DNA of 64,000 nucleotides from VRUE01 sp963837735 (GCA_963837735.1 CAWIOM010000004.1:62001-126000), one strand, 5' to 3'; positions 26,329 to 35,327 are shown, counted from the first letter of the stretch. A program made the numbers and translations. Notes: generated by a model not told the origin, from the sequence alone.

Positions 26329-27828
26329 TCACTCGCCGGAGCGCTCGACGAAGTAGGTGCCGGCCTCCGAGCCCTCCGAGAACCAGCGGCTGGTGACGGT
26401 CTTCTTGCGGGTGTAGAACTCGATCGCGTCGGGCCCGTGCGCGTGCAGGTCGCCGAGGAAGGAGTCCTTCCAGCCCGAGAAGGGGAAGAAGGCGACGGGC
26501 GCGGCGACGCCGATGTTGACCCCGATCATCCCCGCCCCGACCTGCCGGCGGAAGCGGCGCACGGCGGCGCCGCTCTCGGTGAAGATCGAGGCTCCGTTGC
26601 CGAAGCGGCTGCTGCCGACGACGGCGATCGCCTCCTCCAGATCCTCGACCGCGATCACCGAGAGGACGGGGCCGAAGATCTCCTCGCGGGCCGCATCCAT
26701 CTCCGGCCGCACGCCATCGAGGATCGTCGGGCCGACGTAGGCGCCTCCCCGGTCGACCTCGACGCCGCGGCCGTCGACGAGCACGGTCGCGCCGGCGTCC
26801 TCGGCCCGGCCGATCGCCTCGACGATCCGGTCGCGGGCGGCGGCCGAGATCACCGGGCCGACGTCGATTCCCTCCTCGATCCCGTCCCCGACCCTGAGCG
26901 CCGTGGTCGCCTCGGCCAGCGCCGGCATCAGCCTCTCGTGGGCGGAGCCGACGGTGACCAGCACCGAGCCCGCCATGCAGCGCTGGCCGGCGGCGCCGAA
27001 GGCCGAGCCGACCAACCCGCCGACGCTCCGCTCGATCACGGCATCGGGCATGACGACCATGTGGTTCTTCGCCCCACCGAGCGCCTGAACGCGCTTTCCC
27101 GCCCTCGCCGCCCGTTCGTAGACGAGCCGGGCGACCGGGGCCGAGCCGACGAAGGAGACCGCGTCGATCCCCGGGTGGTCGAGGACCGCCTCGACGATCT
27201 CCCGCCCCCCGTTGACGAGGTTGACGACACCCGGCGGCAGGTCGATCTCCTCGAGCGCCTCGAAGGCGATCTGCTGGGTCAGCGGCACCTGCTCGGAGGG
27301 CTTGAGGATGAAGGCGTTGCCGCAGCCGATCGCGAAGGGCAGAAACCAGAACGGCACCATCGCCGGGAAGTTGAAGGGGACGATCGCCGCGCAAACGCCG
27401 ACCGGCTGGCGCACCGTTTCGGCATCGACGCCGCGGGCGACGTCTTCGGCCACCCGGCCCTGCATCGTCGTCGGCACGGCACAGGCACACTCGACCATCT
27501 CGATCATCCGCCCGACCTCGGCGCGCGCGTCGGCCAGCGTCTTGCCCATCTCCAGAGTCACCGAGCGGGCGAGGTCCTCGCGTCGGCGGTCGAGCCCCTC
27601 ACGCAGCCTGAACAGGCGGCGGCCGCGCTCGATCGTCGAGACGTCGCGCCAGGCCGGCAGCGCCGCCCGCGCCGCACCGACCGCAGCGTCGAGGTCCGCG
27701 GAGGTGGAGAGCGGCACCCGCGCCAGCAGCTCGCCGCTCGCCGGCGCGGTGACGTCGAGTGCCTCGGTCGCCGAGGAGCCGGTCCAGGCGCCGCCGACGT
27801 AGTTATCGAGCAGGCGGGCCTCGGGCAT
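26329..27828 (-). CDS. mmsA: Methylmalonate-semialdehyde dehydrogenase (CoA-acylating)
   Basis: Aldehyde dehydrogenase of valine/thymine or inositol catabolism, producing propionyl- or acetyl-CoA. 499 residues, complete ALDH fold: VPFNFPAMVPFWFLPFAIGC, KPSEQVPLT, the NAD-binding VSFVGSAPVARLVYERA, and catalytic cysteine in GAAGQRCMAGSVLV. The GAKNHMVVMPDA motif and C-terminal FPFSGWKDSFLGDLHAHG distinguish MmsA from other ALDHs. No neighbouring valine-degradation genes are seen; it is an isolated unit followed by a 14-codon frame. Confidence 0.93.
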   Translation of the reverse strand: MPEARLLDNYVGGAWTGSSATEALDVTAPASGELLARVPLSTSADLDAAVGAARAALPAWRDVSTIERGRRLFRLREGLDRRREDLARSVTLEMGKTLADARAEVGRMIEMVECACAVPTTMQGRVAEDVARGVDAETVRQPVGVCAAIVPFNFPAMVPFWFLPFAIGCGNAFILKPSEQVPLTQQIAFEALEEIDLPPGVVNLVNGGREIVEAVLDHPGIDAVSFVGSAPVARLVYERAARAGKRVQALGGAKNHMVVMPDAVIERSVGGLVGSAFGAAGQRCMAGSVLVTVGSAHERLMPALAEATTALRVGDGIEEGIDVGPVISAAARDRIVEAIGRAEDAGATVLVDGRGVEVDRGGAYVGPTILDGVRPEMDAAREEIFGPVLSVIAVEDLEEAIAVVGSSRFGNGASIFTESGAAVRRFRRQVGAGMIGVNIGVAAPVAFFPFSGWKDSFLGDLHAHGPDAIEFYTRKKTVTSRWFSEGSEAGTYFVERSGE

Positions 27829-27911
27829 CCCATGAGTCTAGGCCGCGGCTTTCCTGCCGTCGACCCGAGGCCGGCTGGCGCCATCCTCCGCCGACGCCTA
27901 GGCTCTGGCGG

Positions 27912-28817
27912 ATGAGCACCTCGCCAGGCGCTGAAGAGGAATCGGATTCGGCGAAGGGGGTCGCCGTCGTCACCGACAGCACGACCTACCTGCCCGCGGA
28001 CCTGATCGAGCGCCACGGGATCCGTCAGGTCAGCCTCTACGTGGGCTGGGGGGACGATTTCCGGCGCGAGGACGAGTACGACCTCGACGCCTTCTACGCG
28101 AGGTTGCGCGACTCCCCGGACCTGCCGACGACGTCCCAGCCCTCGGTCGGAGACTTTCTCGACTGCTACGTGCCGCTTGCCGAGGCGGGACGGGACGTCG
28201 TCTCCGTGCATATCGCGGCCGGCCTCTCGGGCACCTGCGAGAGCGCTCGCGAGGCCGCCCGGGTCGTTGCCGAAAAGGGCCTGCCCGGCAGGGTCGAGGT
28301 CGTCGACGGCCGGACCGGCGCCGGCGGGCTCGGTTGCCTCGTCCTCGGCGCGGCTCGGGCCGCCGAGCGCGGCCTGCCGCTGGCGGACGTGCTCGCCGCC
28401 GTCGAGGAGACCCGCGAGGGGCTCGGGATGTGGTTCTGCCTCGACACCCTCGAGTACCTGCGGCGCGGCGGTCGCATCGGCGCGGCCCAGGCGCTGCTCG
28501 GCTCAGCGCTGAAAATCAAGCCGATCCTGACCTTCGGAACCGAGATCACGCCGGTCGGCAGGGTCCGCACCCGACGCCGCGCCCGCGAGGTCATGGTCGG
28601 CTACCTGCGGGAGCTGCGCGACCGCGGGGCGAGCGACTGGATCGTCCAGCACGCGCAGTCGGCCGGCGAGGCCGAGACGCTCGTCGCCGAGGGCATCGCG
28701 ATCCTCGGCCGCGAGCCGCTCTTCTGCACCCAGGTCGGGCCGGTGCTCGGCGCCCATCTGGGGTCCGGAATGCTGGTCGGCGGGATCGGCTGCGCGCCCG
28801 CCGAGAGCGGCACCTAG
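27912..28817 (+). CDS. DegV family fatty-acid-binding protein
   Basis: DegV proteins bind long-chain fatty acids; related FakB proteins present them to FakA kinase. 301 residues from ATG 27912. Motifs: VAVVTDSTTYLPADLIERHG, SLYVGWGD, PTTSQPSVGDFLDCY, SVHIAAGLSGTCESAREAA, VVDGRTGAGGLG, FCLDTLEYLRRGGRIG and SALKIKPILTFG, all typical. Divergent from mmsA. No fakA-like kinase is in the window. Confidence 0.92.
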   Translation: MSTSPGAEEESDSAKGVAVVTDSTTYLPADLIERHGIRQVSLYVGWGDDFRREDEYDLDAFYARLRDSPDLPTTSQPSVGDFLDCYVPLAEAGRDVVSVHIAAGLSGTCESAREAARVVAEKGLPGRVEVVDGRTGAGGLGCLVLGAARAAERGLPLADVLAAVEETREGLGMWFCLDTLEYLRRGGRIGAAQALLGSALKIKPILTFGTEITPVGRVRTRRRAREVMVGYLRELRDRGASDWIVQHAQSAGEAETLVAEGIAILGREPLFCTQVGPVLGAHLGSGMLVGGIGCAPAESGT

Positions 28818-28842
28818 GACGCCTGGGCCGGGCGGCGGCGCC

Positions 28843-29286
28843 TCAGTCCCCACCGGCGACGTGCACCTCCAGAGCGTGGATCTGGCTCTGGCCGTAGGAG
28901 CCGGTCTGCACCGGGCCGGCGGCGCTGATCCGCTCGCCGATCCCGGGCAGCGGCTGAGGTCGCAACCCGCGGCGGACGTCGATCGCGGTGATCCCGGGCA
29001 GCGAGATCCCCTGCGGGTCGACGATCACGAAATGAGCGTCGCCGTCGCCGTCGGGGTCGACCCTCTCCACGTAGACGATCGGGCCCGCGGCGCTGCGGCA
29101 GGCGCGCAGGCCGGGAGGGCAGTGCGAGGGCTCAAGTCTCTGCGCCGGGCGCTCCCGGCCGGCGCCGGCGCCAGGCGGCGCGGTCGGGGCGCTGGACGGG
29201 TTCACGGCCTTCGTCGGCTCGCCGCCGCTGCCGCAACCGGAGAGGACGGCCAGGGCCAGGACTCCCGCCGCCGCCTTGCGCGCCAT
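28843..29286 (-). CDS. Putative lipoprotein, unknown function
   Basis: 147 residues with a lipoprotein signal: MARKAAAGVLALAVLSGCGS, lipobox LSGC at residues ~15-18. The mature part is Pro-rich, then a beta-rich region (GPIVYVERVDPDGDGDAHFV, GISLPGITAIDVRRGLRPQP, QTGSYGQSQIHALEVHVAGG). The DPDGDGD stretch could bind Ca2+. No family recognised. It is convergent with degV. Confidence 0.7.
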   Translation of the reverse strand: MARKAAAGVLALAVLSGCGSGGEPTKAVNPSSAPTAPPGAGAGRERPAQRLEPSHCPPGLRACRSAAGPIVYVERVDPDGDGDAHFVIVDPQGISLPGITAIDVRRGLRPQPLPGIGERISAAGPVQTGSYGQSQIHALEVHVAGGD

Positions 29287-29312
29287 GTCGGGACGGTAGT
29301 AGGTTGGGCTCG

Positions 29313-29771
29313 ATGGCGGTCAAGCTCCACCGGTGCAGCGTGATGTGGGCGAAGGTCGGCGGCCACCCGTGCTGGAAGGTGCAGAGGGCGCTGGACGAGC
29401 AGGGCATCGAGTACGAGGTCGTCAGGGGGCCGCTGCGCCCCGGCAAGCGCGACGACCTCGAGCGGCTCACGGGCCAGCGCAAATACCCGGCTATCGAGTT
29501 CGAGGACGGCAGCGCCTACCGCGAGGAATCCGCAGACATGGCGGCGCGGATCGAGGCCGGCGAGCTGTTCGCCGACCCTCAGGACACTAGGCCAGGTCGA
29601 ACTCCTCCCGCCTCGCCTCGGGGACGAGGTCGAGCTGGTCGGGGTGGCGTTCGATGTACTCGCGCACGAACGGGCAGAACGGAAGCACCTCCAGGCCCTC
29701 GGCCCGCGCCCGCGCCAGCGCCTCGCGGACCAGCGCGCCGCCGAGGCCCCGGCCCTCGAACTCCGGTTTGA
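29313..29771 (+). CDS. Glutaredoxin/GST-N-like thioredoxin-fold protein
   Basis: Start at ATG 29313 (MAVKLHRCSVMWAKVGGHPC). The first ~90 residues match a GST N-terminal/glutaredoxin domain: a Cys-rich start (C8, C20), WKVQRALDEQGIEYEVVRGP, the cis-Pro strand KYPAIEFEDGSAYREESADM. After DPQDT (about 29587) the frame reads a low-complexity Arg/Pro tail that is antisense to the convergent GNAT gene. An in-frame TAG would be reached there if one base were shifted, so the real protein probably ends near 29589. Confidence 0.65.
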   Translation: MAVKLHRCSVMWAKVGGHPCWKVQRALDEQGIEYEVVRGPLRPGKRDDLERLTGQRKYPAIEFEDGSAYREESADMAARIEAGELFADPQDTRPGRTPPASPRGRGRAGRGGVRCTRARTGRTEAPPGPRPAPAPAPRGPARRRGPGPRTPV

Positions 29772-29925
29772 TCTCCGTGTGGGTGAAGGCGATCCGGCCG
29801 GGATGCCGCCGGTAGGCGGCATAGCCCGCACGCCGGCCGTCGACGAAGATCTCGAAGCGGCCCGCCTCGGGGTCGTCGCGAACCTCCGGAGGCGCGGGCG
29901 GCCGCAACCTATCCAGCAGTGACAC
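29587..29925 (-). CDS. YjdJ-type GNAT acetyltransferase
   Basis: 112 residues, the small GNAT subfamily: FEIFVDGRRAGYAAYRRHPG, RIAFTHTEIKPEFEGRGLGG (acetyl-CoA loop), ALARARAEGLEVLPFCPFVR and EYIERHPDQLDLV. Such proteins are usually about 90-110 residues, so it is complete. It is convergent with the GST-N-like gene. Substrate unknown. Confidence 0.85.
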   Translation of the reverse strand: MSLLDRLRPPAPPEVRDDPEAGRFEIFVDGRRAGYAAYRRHPGRIAFTHTEIKPEFEGRGLGGALVREALARARAEGLEVLPFCPFVREYIERHPDQLDLVPEARREEFDLA

Positions 29926-30061
29926 CGGGACTCGACCTGCCGTTCGGAAACACGGGAGGAGACAACCTACCGCGCCCCTTGAGCGACTCTTTACTCAATA
30001 TTGACCCCAGCCCCACAAACGGCGAGGAAGGTGTTTCCACCAGCCAGCAAGGAGGAACCCG

Positions 30062-30274
30062 ATGCCGCAGATACTCGTCGTCACCGACAGCCCCGAGGAG
30101 GACGCGAGAACCGTCGTCTACCGCGAGCGGATCGCGCTCACCGACTTCGACTCCACCCACTTCACCGGCCAGCTCGCCGAGCGAGTCGGCTGGGCGGTCT
30201 CCGACGCCGACCGCCTCGAACATGATCAGGGCGTCATCGTCACCCGTCCGAAGGCGGTGCGGCCCTCGACGTAG
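30062..30274 (+). CDS. Small conserved-looking protein (70 residues), unknown
   Basis: Preceded by AAGGAGG about 7 bases before ATG 30062, a strong start signal. The product MPQILVVTDSPEEDARTVVY continues RERIALTDFDSTHFTGQLAE and ends KAVRPST. It looks globular and cytoplasmic (beta-alpha start, then amphipathic helix). The 3' end overlaps the convergent oxidoreductase gene by 49 bases. No family recognised. The ~135 bases upstream hold no gene. Confidence 0.65.
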   Translation: MPQILVVTDSPEEDARTVVYRERIALTDFDSTHFTGQLAERVGWAVSDADRLEHDQGVIVTRPKAVRPST

Positions 30275-31194
30275 GCATGTGCCGCGGCCGCCTCGGCGAG
30301 CGGGAAGGAGCGGTCGATCTCGACGCGCAGCTCGCCGGCGGCGGCGCCTGCGATCAGATCGCCGATCATCGGGTGGACCCGCTGGTACTCGGCGAGCAGC
30401 GCCCCGCCGAGGTAGACGCCGCGCAGAGTGTTGTTCTTGCCCCACAGCGATTTGGCCTCGATGCTCGAGCCCGACCGGGCCGCGACCCCGACACTGACCA
30501 GCGTTCCCCGGTAGGCCAGAGCCTCGACGCCGTCGACCAGGTTCTGGCCGCCGATCGCGTCGAGGACGACGTCGACGCCGCGCCCCTCGGTCAGCTCGCC
30601 GACCCTCTCGACGAAGCTCTCACGAGCGTAGTTGATCCCGTGGTCGAGGCCGAGCGGCCCCAGCCGCTCGAGCTTCTCGTCGCTGGAGGCGGTCGAGATC
30701 ACCGTCGCCCCGGCCTGCTTGGCGAGCTGGATCGCCGCCATGCCGACGCCGCCGGCCCCGGCGTGGACCAGCACCGTCTGCCCCTTTTCGAGGTCGGCTG
30801 CGGTGAACAGGCACTCCTCCGCGGTGCCGAAGGCGACAGGGATGCAGGCCGCCGCCGCCGGGTCGAGCCCCTCCGGCACGGGCCAGGTCATCGCCGCCGG
30901 CACGACCCGCTTCTCGGCGTGGGAGCCGTCGGCGTTCAGCGCAACGACCGTCTCGCCGGCGGCCGGGCTCTCGACTCCGGCGCCGACCTCGGCGACCGTG
31001 CCGGCACAGAGGTAGCCGACGATGTGCGGTGTGCTCGCCGGCGGCGAGCCCGCCCGGGCGAGGAGGTCGCCGCCCTCGATGCTGATCGCCTCGACGTCGA
31101 GGACGACGCAGCCCTCCGGGCACTGCGGGTCGGGGACATCCTCGTAGCGGAGGACGTCGGGGGCGCCGTTCTCATAGATCACAGCCGCCTTCAC
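30226..31194 (-). CDS. NADPH:quinone oxidoreductase-like MDR protein
   Basis: Zinc-independent medium-chain dehydrogenase/reductase. 322 residues: MKAAVIYENGAPDVLRYEDV, GETVVALNADGSHAEKRVVP, the Rossmann loop VLVHAGAGGVGMAAIQLAKQ, DHGINYARESFVERVGELTE and GVDVVLDAIGGQNLVDGVEA. Lacks the catalytic- and structural-zinc cysteines, consistent with quinone/enone reductases. Substrate unknown. Convergent overlap of 49 bases with the small upstream-strand gene; 10 bases after the VOC gene in the same direction. Confidence 0.9.
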   Translation of the reverse strand: MKAAVIYENGAPDVLRYEDVPDPQCPEGCVVLDVEAISIEGGDLLARAGSPPASTPHIVGYLCAGTVAEVGAGVESPAAGETVVALNADGSHAEKRVVPAAMTWPVPEGLDPAAAACIPVAFGTAEECLFTAADLEKGQTVLVHAGAGGVGMAAIQLAKQAGATVISTASSDEKLERLGPLGLDHGINYARESFVERVGELTEGRGVDVVLDAIGGQNLVDGVEALAYRGTLVSVGVAARSGSSIEAKSLWGKNNTLRGVYLGGALLAEYQRVHPMIGDLIAGAAAGELRVEIDRSFPLAEAAAAHAYVEGRTAFGRVTMTP

Positions 31195-31204
31195 GGCTTC
31201 GATC

Positions 31205-31849
31205 CTACGCCCTGGCCGGAGGAGTGATCAGCGCGACCGGCACCGAGAGGCCCGCCGAGCGGCGCAACGTCGCGATGCGGCGCCCGGGCTGGACGGCGTC
31301 GCGGGCCTCGCCGACCCGATCGCCGAGCCGGGCGACCGTCGCGTCGAGATCCGGCGCCAGCAGGGCGAGGCCCCAGAAGAAGGCGGGACGGTCGCTGCCG
31401 CCGGCCTTCTCGATCGCCTGCTCGGGCTCCTGCACGACCTCGAGGATCACCCGCCCGAGCCGGAAGAAAGCCTGGCGCGGCGCACCCGCCGGGGTCGGCT
31501 CCTCGCGGACCCGGCGCAGGTCGAGGCCGGCGGCCTCGAGGGCGGCGACCGTGCGGTCCAGCACCGGAGTGACCGCGACCACGTGGTCGAGCCCGGTGAC
31601 GCCGTTGGGGTGAGCCGGCGCGGCGGCGGGAGGCGGGCGGTTCGAGTGCTCGGTCGGCAGGCCGTCCAGCTGCGGCGGCTCGGCGACCTCGCGGAGCGAC
31701 CAGCGGACGAGCCCCCTGCCCGCGTCCTCGCCGGCAAGCCTGACCCGCGTCCCATCGAGGACGCAGGAATCGCCGTCCACCTCGAACCCGCAGGCCCGCC
31801 AGGCGCCCGGCGCATCGGCGACCGTCAGCTCGTCGAGAGTCGGGGCCAC
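31205..31849 (-). CDS. VOC-superfamily (glyoxalase-fold) protein
   Basis: 214 residues. The second half is a VOC domain: GLDHVVAVTPVLDRTVAALE, FFRLGRVILEVVQEPE and FFWGLALLAPDLDATVARLG. Metal ligands (H in LDHVV, E in LEVVQ) are present in part. The N-terminal ~70 residues look like a weakly similar half-domain. Likely transcribed with the downstream oxidoreductase. Reaction unknown. Confidence 0.78.
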   Translation of the reverse strand: MAPTLDELTVADAPGAWRACGFEVDGDSCVLDGTRVRLAGEDAGRGLVRWSLREVAEPPQLDGLPTEHSNRPPPAAAPAHPNGVTGLDHVVAVTPVLDRTVAALEAAGLDLRRVREEPTPAGAPRQAFFRLGRVILEVVQEPEQAIEKAGGSDRPAFFWGLALLAPDLDATVARLGDRVGEARDAVQPGRRIATLRRSAGLSVPVALITPPARA

Positions 31850-31884
31850 ATGCGGACAGTAGCCGGATCGGCTACCGTCGTTGC

Positions 31885-32073
31885 ATGGTCTTCGACTTCC
31901 GCCACAAGAACGTCGAAGGCAAGTGGCGCTCGAGCGGCTTCCGCAAGGGCGAGACCCGGGACGAGGCCTTCGCCTCGCTCGAGGCGAAGTACGGGCCGCT
32001 GCCGCCGGGCCGCTACATGGCCCGCCCGCGTGACGGCCGCACCAAGGATTGGACGCCCTTCACGCGCCCCTGA
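31885..32073 (+). CDS. Small basic protein (62 residues), unknown
   Basis: ATG 31885, product MVFDFRHKNVEGKWRSSGFR then KGETRDEAFASLEAKYGPLP, ending WTPFTRP. Charged, aromatic-rich, no membrane span. Divergent from the VOC gene with 35 bases between starts. Compact and well-coded in GC3. I cannot name a family. Confidence 0.6.
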   Translation: MVFDFRHKNVEGKWRSSGFRKGETRDEAFASLEAKYGPLPPGRYMARPRDGRTKDWTPFTRP

Positions 32074-32092
32074 GGCGGAGCCGCGGCTCAGG
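32069..32092. terminator. Short inverted repeat between convergent genes
   Basis: CCTGAG (32069-32074) and CTCAGG (32087-32092) flank a GC-rich 12-base centre, spanning the stop codons of the convergent 62-residue gene and the acyl-CoA ligase gene. A modest hairpin that could act in both directions; no T-tract. Confidence 0.35.
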
Positions 32093-33629
32093 TCTCGAGG
32101 CCGTGCGGGTGGAGGTGGTCCTCGGCCATCTTCTTCAGCCCGACCCTGTCGATCTTGCCGGTCGGGTTGAGCGGCATCCGATCGAGGAAGACGATCTCCT
32201 CGGGAGCCTTGTAGCCGATCCGGTCGCGGCAGAAGACGATCAGGTCCGCCCTGGAGGGGCGCTCGGAGCCCTCGCTGAGCGTCACGTAGGCGCGCACGTT
32301 CTCGCCGTGCACCTCGTCGTGGACGCCGACGGCCCCGGCCAGGGCGATCGCCGGATGCTCGACCAGGGCCCCCTCGACCTCCAGCGGGCTGACGTTGGAG
32401 CCGTCGTGGACGATCACCTGCTTCTTGCGCCCGAAGAACCACAGGTAGCCGTCCTCGTCGGCGCGCGCCAGGTCGCCGGAGTCCAGCCACTCTTCGCTGA
32501 CGATCTCCTGGGTCGCCTCCGGCGCATTCCAGTAGCCGGCCATCCGACTCGGCGAGCGGATGAAGATGCGGCCGACCGATTCCGCCCCGACCGGCTCGCC
32601 CCCGTCGTCGCGGATCGCGATGCTGAAGCCGCATATCGGCTGCCCGATCGAGCCCAGCCTGATCTCTCCCGCCGGCGGGTTGAGGGTGGCCAGGCCCACC
32701 TCGGTCATCCCGTAGCCCTCGACGATCGGGAAGCCGGCGGCGGCGGCGAACTCGGTCAGCAACTCGGTCGAGACCTTGTCGGCTCCGGCCCGGCAGATGC
32801 GCAGGGACGAGAAGTCCTCGGGCTCGAGGTCGTGATCGTGGATCAGGGCCGAGAGCGCCGCGGGGATCATCGCCAGCACGGTCGGCCGCTGCTCGCGCAG
32901 CAGCGGCAGCAGCTCGTGGGCATCGGTGCTGCGCGCGACGACGACGCGGCCGCCGGTCGAGAGCGTGCTCAGCGTCCAGAGGAAGGAGCCGATGTGGGAC
33001 ATCGAGGAGCCGGGAAGGAAGACGTCCTCGGGCCCGAGCCCGAAGGCGGTCGCGGCGCTGGCGATCATCCAACGCAGCGTCTCGCGGGTGTGGGTGACGC
33101 CCTTGGCCGGGCCGGTGCTGCCCGAGGTGAAGAAGATCGCCGCCGGCTCGGCGGGGCCGAAATCCTCACTCGGCAGCGGGTCGGCGGCGAGCAGCGTCTC
33201 GAAGTCCTCCGGATAGGTGAGCGTGCCGAGCTCCAGCTCGCCCGCCCGGCCGCTCCGGGCGAGGTCCTCCCCCCTCTCGACGTGGGCGAGGAGGACCCGC
33301 GCTCCGCTGACCTCGAGGGCGTGGTCGATCTCCCGGAAGGTGTAGCGGTAGTTGAGCGGGGTCGCCACCAGCCCCGCCTTGAAGCAGGCCAGGTAGTGGA
33401 CGACGAGCGCCACCCGGTTCGGCATCAGCGAGGCGACCCGGTCGCCCGGCTCGAGCCCGATCCCGCGGTATCCGCCGGCCAGCCTCGCGCTCTCCTCCTC
33501 GAGCACCCCCCAGGTGAGCGAGCGGTCGGCCGATACAAGAGCGACCTCTTCGGGCGCCGCGAGGCCCACCCTCAGCAGCTCGCTCAGCGGCGCGGCCGGG
33601 CTCTCGAGCGGGTCGCCGTCGATCAACAT
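32088..33629 (-). CDS. AMP-dependent acyl-CoA synthetase/ligase
   Basis: Adenylate-forming enzyme, probably a medium/long-chain acyl-CoA ligase. 513 residues: P-loop-like IFFTSGSTGPAKGVTHTRET, A5-type GYGMTEVG, A7-type DSGDLARADEDGYLWFFGRK, hinge KKQVIVHDGSNVSPLEVEGA and catalytic lysine motif NPTGKIDRVGLKKM. All core motifs intact. No clustered fatty-acid genes; substrate unknown. Convergent with the 62-residue gene. Confidence 0.92.
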   Translation of the reverse strand: MLIDGDPLESPAAPLSELLRVGLAAPEEVALVSADRSLTWGVLEEESARLAGGYRGIGLEPGDRVASLMPNRVALVVHYLACFKAGLVATPLNYRYTFREIDHALEVSGARVLLAHVERGEDLARSGRAGELELGTLTYPEDFETLLAADPLPSEDFGPAEPAAIFFTSGSTGPAKGVTHTRETLRWMIASAATAFGLGPEDVFLPGSSMSHIGSFLWTLSTLSTGGRVVVARSTDAHELLPLLREQRPTVLAMIPAALSALIHDHDLEPEDFSSLRICRAGADKVSTELLTEFAAAAGFPIVEGYGMTEVGLATLNPPAGEIRLGSIGQPICGFSIAIRDDGGEPVGAESVGRIFIRSPSRMAGYWNAPEATQEIVSEEWLDSGDLARADEDGYLWFFGRKKQVIVHDGSNVSPLEVEGALVEHPAIALAGAVGVHDEVHGENVRAYVTLSEGSERPSRADLIVFCRDRIGYKAPEEIVFLDRMPLNPTGKIDRVGLKKMAEDHLHPHGLET

Positions 33630-33645
33630 CGGGCGAATCGTACGG

Positions 33646-34876
33646 CTAGCGACCCGGCTTCAGGTTGCCGAGCACGCCGACGCGGATGCCGAGCCATGGG
33701 TAGGTGGCGGTGAAGAACGTGTTGTCCTGGGGCTGCGGTCCGACCGCCGAGAGCCAGAGCTGGTAGACGGGCGCGTTGGCGATGCCGCCGTGCAACCGTC
33801 GCCAGACCCGGTGCCCCTTGACCCCGAACGGCGGCGGAGTGATCGTGTCGGTCCACTCGACCGCGTTGCCGCCCTGGTCGAGGGTGCCCCAGGGAGAGGT
33901 GGTCAGCGCCTGGCCGACTGTGCTGAGGCTGCCCTGGAAGCCCTTTTCGTAGGCGGTCGGCGGGATCCCGAACGGGTTGACGGTCGCGCAGGCTTCGGCG
34001 GACTGGGTCGTCGGGCACCAGCTCGGCGCCGTCGTGCCGGAGGCGTGAAAGGTCGCCAGCGGCCCGCTCGCCGGCGTTGGTGACGTTGCCGTTGGAGGGG
34101 TCGAGAATCGACTGCTGGGGGGCGGTCGCGCCTTCGTCGCCGAACCCGCCCGGGTTGGTCGGGTACTCCCAGTAGGAGTAGGTGCCGCCGCCGTTGGGGT
34201 CGTAGTAGGCGGCCTTGATCCACTCGTTCTGGCTGGGCACGACGAAGCCGGCCCTGTGCGAGCGGGTCATTTCACGATCCGACATCTTGTACATCCCCCG
34301 CTCCGTCCTGCGCGAGAGCCGCACCCTGTAGCTGGTGACCGCGAAGGCACCATCGACGGCGGTGCGCTTGGCGAGCAGGGTGCCGTTGTAGAGAGAGTTG
34401 ACGAAGCGCGCGGATCGCAGGAAGTTGGCGAAGCCGTAGGGCTTATCGGCCCATTCGGGCGAGGCGACCGAGTAATGGCGGCCGCGACCGGCGCCGGAGG
34501 AGAAGTCGATCTGGCCGAACCTGGGCCAGGCGGTGGAGCTCTCGGTGGAGCTGTAGAGATGGTGTCTGTCGACGCCCCTTGGATCGGCCGTGTTGAGAAA
34601 CGCCACATACTGGGCAACGGTGACCTCGAGCTGACCGATGCGGTAGCCGTAGCCGACGCCACCGACCGTCTGGCAGCCGGCCTTCGTCTGCGGCGCTTCT
34701 TCGCAGCTCCTGTAGATCGCGTCCGTGAACGGGACGATCGCGACCGAGGGATTCCCCCGGGCGCCGACCTTCACGGTCTTCAGCGTCACGACCGACGGCT
34801 TCGGCGCCGCGACCGAGGTCCCAGGTCCGGCGAGAGCAAGGACTGCGACCACGAGGGCACCGCTCAGGAATCTCAT
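33646..34876 (-). CDS. Secreted SUMF1/FGE-fold protein (one apparent frameshift)
   Basis: Signal peptide MRFLSGALVVAVLALAGPGT, then a formylglycine-generating-enzyme-like domain: YRIGQLEVTVAQYVAFLNTA, FVVPSQNEWIKAAYYDPNGG, YSYWEYPTNPGG. The frame breaks at about 34062-34070 (after NVTNAGERA); deleting one base gives ATFHASGTTAPSWCPTTQSA and an ending WGTLDQGGNAVEWTD...YPWLGIRVGVLGNLKPGR, stop TAG 33646. The restored length is ~409 residues. The paired cysteines that FGE uses for catalysis are not seen near the C-terminus, so a binding or structural role is as likely as catalysis. Confidence 0.78.
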
Positions 34877-34991
34877 TGCCCCTTCTATCGCCCCGCTTCC
34901 ACTACTCCTTTAACCGGGCCTCCTCCCTCGTCTCGATCGAAACTCCCGCAGGGAGTACCGTGTCGCCATCGACAACGCACGCGCAAAGGAA

Positions 34992-35303
34992 TTGCTCGCC
35001 GCCGAGCGGCAAAAAGCAGAGGAGGAGCTGGCCGCGCTCGAGCGCCAGGGCCCCGAGGAGGGCGACGCGCGGGTCGAGCCGGGCGACCGGGATTCCGAGG
35101 GCCTCTACCAGGACGAGTTCGATGCCGGCCGGGCCGACGACCTGAAGACGCGGCTGGCCGCGGTCGAGCGTGCCGAAGAGCGCCTCGCGGCCGGCACCTT
35201 CGGTCTCTCGGTGCAGAGCGGCGAGCCGATCCCCGACGCGAGGCTCGAGGCCTTCCCGACGGCCGAGCTGAAGGTCGAGGAGTCCGAGCGCGGGCCGGCC
35301 TAG
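34992..35303 (+). CDS. TraR/DksA-like protein lacking zinc cysteines
   Basis: Coiled-coil N-terminus (AERQKAEEELAALERQ), DSEGLYQDEFDAGRADDLKT, then the DksA-type ending GTFGLSVQSGEPIPDARLEA. In DksA/TraR proteins this ending carries CxxC pairs (G.YG.C..CG..I...RLEA.P); here all cysteines are replaced (LSVQSG). Start TTG 34992 is provisional: in-frame upstream residues IDNARAKE look like the real N-terminus, and a GTG at ~34961 lies one frame away, so a one-base indel there is likely. Followed 24 bases later by the cNMP-flavoprotein gene. Confidence 0.65.
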   Translation: MLAAERQKAEEELAALERQGPEEGDARVEPGDRDSEGLYQDEFDAGRADDLKTRLAAVERAEERLAAGTFGLSVQSGEPIPDARLEAFPTAELKVEESERGPA

Positions 35304-35327
35304 GCTCGGCGCTGCGGGGCTGATCGG

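Noticed and set aside
33646..34876. Active formylglycine-generating enzyme
   Set aside because: The conserved catalytic cysteines are not visible in the restored C-terminal half and no sulfatase gene is nearby.
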